Origin: Aureobasidium sp. EXF-3400 | Taxonomy: Eukaryota > Ascomycota > Dothideomycetes > Dothideales > Saccotheciaceae | Assembly (NCBI GenBank): GCA_024195585.1 | Contig: SWBL01000107.1 | Span: 1-64,000 of the forward strand | Direction: 5' to 3' | Length of the DNA: 64,000 bases | In this document: positions 57,751 through 64,000 of the stretch, one piece after another | How positions within the stretch are numbered: the first letter of the stretch is position 1 | Layout: the number at the start of each line of letters is the position of its first letter | The notes under the pieces: model-generated | Database searches by the model: none | The model's input: the letters and a program-made list of their open reading frames with translations, nothing else | Told to the model about the DNA's origin: nothing | Made by a program: the position numbers and the translations under genes

Positions 57751-58385
57751 ATGGCCAGGGTCAGCATCCAAACACTACTCTTTCCGCCTTCAACTATCTA
57801 AACAATCGCAACAGCAAGCTCTCAAAACACAGGCAGCCCGCAATGCCGCCATTCTCCAGCGCACCCATCTGATCGCATTGGGTGTCCATGGCTTCCACCT
57901 TCTCCTCCGTTTCACCCTTGTGCGCCGTTCCTTCTGGGCATACCTGATCCTGTCTTTCCCCTCCCTGCTTGTTCAATTCTGGTTTGAGCGTGTCGGTCGC
58001 CCTACATACACCGAAGGTCCCAATGGCAGGGAATTGAAAAGGGCTGGAGAGGACCTCGAAGCCAAGGGTCTGACAGAATGGATGTGGGATGTTGTCTACT
58101 GGTCGTGGGGCTGCATCGTCTTCACCACTCTGCTGGGTGACTGGGCTTGGTGGTTCTTCGTGAGTCACTCCTACATCACTCTTAGCCTTCGATCTTTGCT
58201 GACTCTTGTTGAAGGCCGTTATCCCCCTGTACTCGGCTTGGTTGGCATACACAACATTTACGGGTGCTCGTCAAGGCCTGATGGGAGGTGGTGCCATGCC
58301 CGCCGAGGGCGCCTCGAGCGGCGCGCAAAGCAAACGTCAACAAAAGATGGAGAAGAGAGGTGGTCAGAAGATGCAATACAGATAA
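57751..58385 (+). CDS. SND2: SND2/TMEM208 ER-targeting membrane protein
   Basis: Exons are 57751-57759 (Met-Ala-Arg), 57815-58159 and 58215-58385, giving 174 aa (human TMEM208 has 173). The protein starts ARQALKTQAARNAAILQRTH, then two hairpins of hydrophobic helices follow: LIALGVHGFHLLLRFTLV and FWAYLILSFPSLLVQFWF, then WDVVYWSWGCIVFTTLLGDWAWWFF and AVIPLYSAWLAYTTF. It ends with a basic tail (SKRQQKMEKRGGQKMQYR). Snd2 belongs to the SRP-independent SND route that targets membrane proteins to the ER. The tiny first exon has a GTCAGC donor and a CTAAAC branch site. That start is chosen because family members begin with Met plus a few residues before this motif. Confidence 0.87.
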
Positions 58386-58544
58386 TGTGCATACAATCTA
58401 CAAATATAAGGACATGAAATCGTCTCAGAAAAGGCTCTACGAATGCACCTCGTTCAGATCGTGACAATTATACACACTTTTTGCCATCTTTACAGAGAAG
58501 GCTGATTTTGCAAACGCGGCTCGGACTAACGTCAATTGCATTGC

Positions 58545-59627
58545 TTAGAAGCAGAAGACCTGGTCCTCGAGCTTGCTGACAGGTCTGGCCTTCTGGTAGC
58601 CGAGACCTTCGGCAGCCTTCTTCATGGCAGCGACCATAGGGGGAGGTCCACAGATGAGCATCTTCATGTCAGGTGCGGGAGCAGGGCAGTGTTCCTGTTA
58701 ACGATTAGTCAATTAGGTTCACAAGCAGTGTAGCGCGAGTCGCGTATATCGTACCTTGATCATTTCGGGAGTGACGAAGCCAACACCACCAGTCCAACCC
58801 TCAGGGGGGTTGTTGAGAACGTAGTGAACTCTGAAGCCACTGTCCTCACGAGCCATACGGTCGAGTTCGTCCTTCATGAGAATATCCTCAGGGTTGACGT
58901 TGGCAAAGATGAGATCAACTTGAGTCTTGTCGCCTGAGGCACGACCACGGAGAATAGCCTTAGAAATCTGGTACATGGGAGTGATACCTGTACCACCAGC
59001 GATCATAGCGAAGCGGCTGACCATGTTGGGCTGGTAAGCCATGGCACCCTTGGGACCCTTGACCTTGATATTGTCACCAATCTTCATCTCAGCGACGTGT
59101 CTGCTGATGTTGCCAGTGGGGTAGCTCTTGATGAGGACATCAAAGTGGCCGGAAGTAGTGTCATCAGTAATGGGAGTGTAAGAACGCAGAATCTCCTTGT
59201 TGGAGACGACGTCAGTCTTGGGGTCCTTGACGGGCAGGGTGGCAGCCAGAGAGATGTGCTGGCCAATGGGCAGGCCGAGGATAGAGGTGGGGCTCGGGAG
59301 ACCGAAGCGGTAGATGGCAGTGTTGTGCGAGAGGACAATCTTTTCGGTCAAGGGGAATTGCTGGAAAGTGGTGGGATCAAGGACCTTCTTGACCTCTGTG
59401 TCGATTGATCAGTAGTGTCTCGGCATTGCAGAGAGCGAGAGAAGGCACTCACGGTTGTTGAAGAACTGATAGCCGGCCAAAGCAGCAGCAATGGCAATGG
59501 CAACAGGCACCAAGCTTTTGTTGACCAGAGCAGCTCCGACGATTAAGATTGCCGAAGGAGCATAGACGCCCTGAATGTATTGAGGAGCGAAGGGCCCGGT
59601 GGGCTTGTAGGTGTGCTTCGACGACAT
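58545..59627 (-). CDS. CBR1: NADH-cytochrome b5 reductase
   Basis: Exons (minus) are 59627-59453, 59395-58755 and 58694-58545, giving 321 aa. One or two N-terminal hydrophobic segments ([10 protein letters not shown] and [15 protein letters not shown]) anchor it, probably to the ER or outer mitochondrial membrane. The FAD domain has [10 protein letters not shown] and RSYTPITDD (RxYTP motif). The NADH domain has [25 protein letters not shown] and CGPPPM, and the protein ends QVFCF. It passes electrons from NADH to cytochrome b5 for sterol and fatty-acid desaturation. Introns of 57 and 60 nt have good GTGAGT and GTACGA donors. It shares a 244-bp upstream region with the DUF3605 gene and is convergent with SND2. 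Confidence 0.94.
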
Positions 59628-59871
59628 GACGAGTTACTGAAAGCGTCGAATTGAACGAGGAGAGACAAGGCCGAGATGTAAGAACACGCGACTTTCGAAG
59701 CTTCCGACTGCTCTGGGGCCGGGGAGATCAGGGTCGCGGCCGATGGTGGGGTTGGGTCCTTCACGCTGCCTGATCGGGATATTCAGTCCGGTTGACTTGG
59801 CTACTTCTTGTGCTACTTTCTCTCTTGCACATGCCCTGAACGGCCATATTCCGTCACGACGAGCCTGCAGC
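59628..59871. promoter_or_regulatory. short bidirectional promoter, CBR1 / DUF3605 gene
   Basis: Only 244 bp separates the two divergent start codons, so both promoters must overlap or be shared. The minus-strand reductase and plus-strand DUF3605 gene may be coregulated. Confidence 0.55.
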
Positions 59872-60563
59872 ATGTCCCTGAACAACCATGCTTTTCCGTT
59901 GACGGCAATTGACCGCGAGATCCTTGCCATGAAGGACGAGGACTTTTCTCTCGTCACATGGGAACAACTCAAGGAAATCATTGGTATGCTATTCCGTCGA
60001 GTCATATTGTGCCTCATCCCCTGACGAAACCAGCTGCCAATCGTCTGGAACAGTTGAAGCGTCGTCCGTCCGACCTTCGTCGTTATATTGCATGGTCTTC
60101 CGAGACTAAGGCAGAGTATGGTACCATTACAAACTTCGTCGTTCAGAAGCGTCTACACTGGACCCCTTTGCCCTCTTCGACTCCTGGTGAACCACCCAAA
60201 TTTGAATTTCGTAACCCCATACCGTTCAAGGACCAGGACGACTTTAGCATCTTGAGAAACGACTGGCCATATGGACTGGACAAGGGCATTGTCCACATCT
60301 GCGTCTGGGTCAAGACACCCATCGAGACTGACCCTGATACTGGTGATGTCACCGACTTCTCCAGAACTCTCATCGAAGACTTTGTCAACAACACTTTCGC
60401 AGCCAGACTGGATACTATCTTTGGTTCAGGTAAAGGCAAGCAACACGTTCTCTGGTTCAAGAACTGGGTTGCATTGCAGAGTGTACGCGGTGTTGACCAC
60501 ATCCATGTTCTGGTTCGTGATGCTCCAGATAACATGCTACAAGATTGGTTCAAAGAAACCTAG
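59872..60563 (+). CDS. DUF3605 protein (N-acetylglucosamine-induced protein 1-like)
   Basis: Exons are 59872-59983 and 60034-60563, giving 213 aa. It matches the fungal DUF3605 family, whose members are often named N-acetylglucosamine-induced protein 1. Features are FPLTAIDREILAMKDEDFSLVTWEQLKEII at the start, RRPSDLRRYIAWSSETKAEYG, NDWPYGLDKGIVHICVWVKTP, FVNNTFAARL, and VLWFKNWVALQSVRGVDHIHVLVRDAP near the end. Conserved HIHVLVRD and WFKNW suggest an enzymatic fold, but no function is known to me. The in-frame ATG at 59743 would add 43 residues. I chose 59872 because homologues begin just before the FPLT block. Confidence 0.85.
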
Positions 60564-61512
60564 GATATCAGATGTCGGAGCTTTCCTTGTTTGGTTGCTT
60601 TCCCACCACTTCTTCTTCCGATACCCACGCAGCAACGACATCGCATATAGAAACGATAGAAAGAGTATATTCCTTATGTTCGGCCTATTCAACGCCCTCA
60701 AAACCATCAGAAGAATCATGTCTTCATGTCGACCATGGATCCCATTACTACAGATGAGAACATCGATCGCATCCGGACTCTTTGACTGAAGCCAATGCCG
60801 ATCGCCAAGTCCCAGCTGTTACAGATCCAGGCCCTCCAACTGATGGCAACGAGCCCATCTTACTGCCGAAAACAGACCTATGCGGAAAACTGAAGCCTGA
60901 GAATTGCTTGTACGTCTCACTGATGCTCTGCAGTCTGCAAATTAGATGATCCTTTCTCATGCTGTTCCATAATCGGCAACATGACGCACCTGTTATGAAT
61001 CGCAAAAAGCGAAAACCCTAAGCACTTCGATACGGCTCGCCTTGGCTCGATCAACTCGAGCTTTTGCGGACACGCTGTCCAAACTGATGCCTATGACTGG
61101 GATGCCTAAGAGCAACCTGGTCTCAACCGCTGCTCTCTTACTGCCGCATCAAGTCGATAGGGTGCAGTTTTGTGAACCTGTGATTACCTGACACTGATCG
61201 ATAATGGCATATTGATTGGTCAGTTCTGAACACCAAGAAATCTCGCGTGGGACAACAAGTCACCCACTAAACTGACTCATTTGCATAAGGACGCTTTCGA
61301 GCGCACATACAGCTGTATAAGACTTTGCATTTCGCCACTGGTTTTTATACTTGCTATAAAACCTAAACAGCTATCAGAACCACTTCTGCTGGTAAGAGTT
61401 TAAAAGCTCCCCCAAACTCAAACGCGACATCTTTTGGAGACAGCCATTTCGGCCGCTCGTATATCACAAGTCTGTTAACCCACAGTCTTCATTCTTGGAA
61501 AATAGCAACACC
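60564..61512. other. intergenic, no gene seen
   Basis: About 950 bp lies between two plus-strand genes. The short frames here have no recognisable content. A TATA-like box precedes the DUF7730-type gene. Confidence 0.5.
61355..61361 (+). promoter_or_regulatory. TATA-like box
   Basis: TATAAAA lies about 150 bp before the ATG at 61513. It is a candidate core promoter element for the F-box-like/DUF7730 gene. Confidence 0.4.
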
Positions 61513-62139
61513 ATGCACAGGACTCGACCAAGCTCGAAAAGCGAGCTGGTCGACCCTACAAAGAAATCAATCAGCTTTTTCTCCCTCCCTATCGAGGTTC
61601 GCACAATGATCTACAAACTACACCTACCTGTAACCACCAGTATCACACTCTGCTCACACCCCAACACTACAAAATCAGACCTAGGCGTCAACATCTTACT
61701 CACTTGTCGACAAATCTACCTCGAAGCGCTTCAATACGCCTATTCAGACCGCCTCTTCAAGTCCAGTCGCTCGTGTAAGCTCTGCCGTCGACCCCTCACA
61801 CTCACCGACCCCAACTTCCTAAAATCCCTGCAGCAATCCGCAATCGACAAGATCGAGAGATTGGAGCTGGCAGTGCATGTAAATTGTGCTGCTAGCTACA
61901 GAGCCGGTATCAGCAGTTACAGAGCAGCAAGGGCAAAAACACCAGACGTGCGTCTCTGCAACACTGCAAAAATGCAGAGTTTGAACTACCTCTGCGTTAA
62001 AGTGGTGCTGATGGATTTTGTCTGCTGTATACCTGCTCATGCGATAAAACATGCTGTTGATCGGTTGGCTTATCTTGGATTGGATGATTTGATCGCGCGC
62101 GTCTATGATGCAATTCCTGAGAGAATTGAAGTGAGGTGA
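61513..62139 (+). CDS. F-box-like/DUF7730 fungal protein
   Basis: A single exon encodes 208 aa. The N-terminus has the common fungal motif FFSLPIEVRTMIYKLHLP followed by LLTCRQIYLEALQYAYSDRLF, as in F-box-like and DUF7730 proteins whose exact roles are mostly unknown. A CKLCRRPLT stretch and LERLELAVHVN-type helix (here IERLELAVHVNC) follow. The rest has no recognised domain. The upstream frame opens with TTG, so the ATG at 61513 is used. Proteins with this start often link to SCF ubiquitin ligases, but no Skp1-binding evidence is visible. It might be a shortened member of a large fungal family. Confidence 0.72.
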   Translation: MHRTRPSSKSELVDPTKKSISFFSLPIEVRTMIYKLHLPVTTSITLCSHPNTTKSDLGVNILLTCRQIYLEALQYAYSDRLFKSSRSCKLCRRPLTLTDPNFLKSLQQSAIDKIERLELAVHVNCAASYRAGISSYRAARAKTPDVRLCNTAKMQSLNYLCVKVVLMDFVCCIPAHAIKHAVDRLAYLGLDDLIARVYDAIPERIEVR

Positions 62140-62513
62140 GAGGCAGAAGTGGTTGACAAAGGAATGCCAGAGTGCAAACTTGAGGCGACAACGGAGGCGG
62201 CGACGGAGAGTATACGAAGGCTGGCTAAGCGATATCAATTTCTCCAGAAAGGAGCGAGCATGAGAGGTCCAGGCTTAGAAAGAGGAAGGCAGCCGATTGA
62301 ATAGTCGAATATGCTTTTTGCCTCAAGAAGTACCAGTCACACGGGCTTCATCCTAAGAGTCTATCCAGTGACGTCGATGCAGAGCAGAAAAATTGCATTC
62401 TAGATTGGGGTATATCAAGAACAAGAGAAGAATAGGAGAGTCAAGATATTGACATGCACCACATAGAATGCCCTAGAAAATGCAAACAAGTCGTCAGATT
62501 TTAGATACCTTCC
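62140..62513. other. convergent intergenic region
   Basis: About 370 bp lies between the stop of the DUF7730-type gene (+) and the stop of MSP1 (-). It contains the two 3' ends and no gene. Confidence 0.5.
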
Positions 62514-63851
62514 TCATGTCGGCACAGAAGTTTGCGGGTCATCATCAGTTTCCGACATGGTCTCTGGGCTGGCTCTGGAGTCTTCCCACTCGTCGACTTC
62601 GGGCTGCCGCCTCATTTGTAATGCGCCACCTTTCCTGCCGAAGAAGTCGTCTGTATGTAAACCCCTGACGTCTTCGGCCTTGACGCCCTTCATGTTTGCA
62701 CCGCGGGACTTGGCTTCGCGAATGTATTCTCTGACAGGGACCATGGCAGCATCTCTGCAAGCCTCCTTGATGTCGCTACCGGACATGCCTGCACTGACCT
62801 TGACCAGAGTTTCAAGGTCGAATTGAGGAGACAGGCGAGTGGTTTTGAGAGTGAGAGAGAAGATGGAACGACGTTGAGAGGCTGAGGGAAGGGAGACGGG
62901 GAATTTCTTAGGAAGGCGGCGGAGAATGGCTTCATCAATGTCCTGGATGCGGTTGGTTGCACCTAGCACACAGATCCGTTGAGCCTCGCCTAAAGAGTTT
63001 GCAGATGTAAGACCGTCCCATTGTGTCATGAATCTGTTGTATATAGGTTAGCAGTGATCAGCAGGTAAGAAGATTGCCAATACATACTCTGCCTTGACCA
63101 TGCCGCTAGCCTCGTGTTCGCCGCTGCGTCTTTGACCCAAAACGGCATCGATCTCATCGATGAAGACGATAGCAGGTTGGAGTTTTCGTGCAAGACTGAA
63201 AACAGCAGAAACGAGCTTGTTGCTGTCGCCGTACCATTTCTCAGTCAAGGTAGAGATGTGCAGGTTGATGAAGCAGGCACCACTCTCGTGAGCCAGAGCC
63301 TTTGCGAGCATGGTCTTTCCGCAACCAGGAGGACCGTAGAGCAGGACACCAGAAGGAGCGGAGAGGAGGGAGCTAGTAGCGGAGTAGAGGTGGGGCATGG
63401 TGAGAGGGTAGATGACGGCTTCGCGCAGTTCCTCGATAATGTCGTCCAGGCCACCGATGTCGTTAAATGAGACAGGAATCTCCCAGGGTGATACAACTTC
63501 CATAGCGATAGTCTGTTCGTAAGGTGTGAGAGTCAGATTTGCTGTGCGCTTCTCCCATTCCAACTTTTGATCGTAGTCGTCTTCGTCGCAGTCGTCATCG
63601 GGAGAGCTGGCAAAGATGGATGACAAGCGCGAAGCGGCAGCTGAAGCCTTCTTCTCAGCCTCGGATTTGGCACCAGCTTCAGGATCCATTCGCGCCAGCA
63701 GATTTCGCATGATGAAGAAGGCCATGATGGGCTATTGCATCTTGTCGTCAGTGGGGGCTGCCTCGGGAAGGTTTGTAAGGTTGCAACATACAGCGGCTGC
63801 CGCTATGGCAATCTCCTGGACGATGGTCACCCATCGTCTGTCTCCTGCCAT
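62514..63851 (-). CDS. MSP1: mitochondrial outer-membrane AAA ATPase Msp1/ATAD1
   Basis: Exons (minus) are 63851-63792, 63731-63088 and 63033-62514, giving 407 aa. A hydrophobic N-terminal segment ([20 protein letters not shown], ~8-27) anchors it in the outer mitochondrial and peroxisomal membranes. The AAA domain has Walker A GPPGCGKT (~153-160), the pore loop [10 protein letters not shown], Walker B IVFIDEID (~208-215), sensor 1 GATNR, and an arginine-finger-type [11 protein letters not shown]-terminal tail with acidic residues and SP sites exceeds the usual length. Msp1 pulls mislocalised tail-anchored proteins out of the membrane. Introns of 60 and 54 nt keep the frame; the second joins [11 protein letters not shown], which is conserved. 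Confidence 0.94.
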
Positions 63852-64000
63852 GATTGTTGTGACTGTTCAAGATGTCGAAGACTATCGAATGCGGTCAAGT
63901 CCGCGTCGGAACGACTTTCACATGCATCATCTGTGCACGGACATTCGGTCGAGGGTCGTGCCTTCCTCGACCGAAAGCCATTTACGCGTGTCGCGTCTTC
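63852..64000. other. edge of window, MSP1 upstream
   Basis: This is the upstream side of MSP1 up to the window end. Nothing else can be judged. Confidence 0.4.

Overview
The window is nuclear DNA of a filamentous ascomycete (Pezizomycotina). The sequence shows protein genes broken by short introns, mostly 46-60 nt, with GTAAGT/GTATGT donors, CTAAC-type branch sites and CAG/TAG acceptors. Upstream regions are pyrimidine-rich, base composition is close to even, and there is a Zn2Cys6 regulator. The gene set would fit a dothideomycete, but that placement is a guess. I see no rRNA, tRNA, CRISPR array, intact transposon or bacterial-type operon.

Layout, left to right. 0.5-6.3 kb: an Stf2-like small protein (-), then nucleoporin Nup133 (+). 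7.2-8.7 kb: membrane-anchored casein kinase I (+). 10.1-13.6 kb: catalytic subunit of DNA polymerase delta (-). 14.0-16.7 kb: an RTA1-family membrane protein (-) divergent from a Zn2Cys6 factor (+). 16.7-20.1 kb: a 3.4 kb gap in front of a homeobox regulator (20.1-22.4 kb, +). 24.7-32.2 kb: five minus-strand genes, namely a CHIP-like TPR/U-box ligase, a protein with several RVxF motifs, a triple H-type lectin, a small conserved protein and a 583-aa low-complexity protein. 34.6-37.0 kb: a dual-specificity phosphatase (+). 37.8-38.5 kb: a B3/B4-domain protein (+). 38.7-49.5 kb: four minus-strand genes, a GH47 mannosidase, a large LRR protein, ribosomal protein uL18/RPL5 and a peroxisomal 4CL-like acyl-CoA synthetase. 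50.5-52.2 kb: an FAD oxidoreductase (+). 52.5-57.2 kb: the ribosome-assembly WD40 protein Sqt1 and the APC/C subunit Cdc27 (both -). 57.8-63.9 kb: SND2/TMEM208 (+), cytochrome b5 reductase (-), a DUF3605 protein (+), an F-box-like/DUF7730 protein (+) and the AAA extractase Msp1/ATAD1 (-).

Most genes are independent housekeeping genes rather than a pathway cluster. Two groupings stand out. The RTA1-like gene and the Zn2Cys6 gene share a divergent promoter that carries an 11-bp inverted repeat, and the regulator's coding sequence holds a 25-nt near-perfect palindrome. SND2 and Msp1, both concerned with tail-anchored or membrane-protein insertion and quality control, lie within 6 kb of each other, which may be chance. 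All exon structures were built by eye from splice signals and reading-frame continuity; every spliced length is a whole number of codons.
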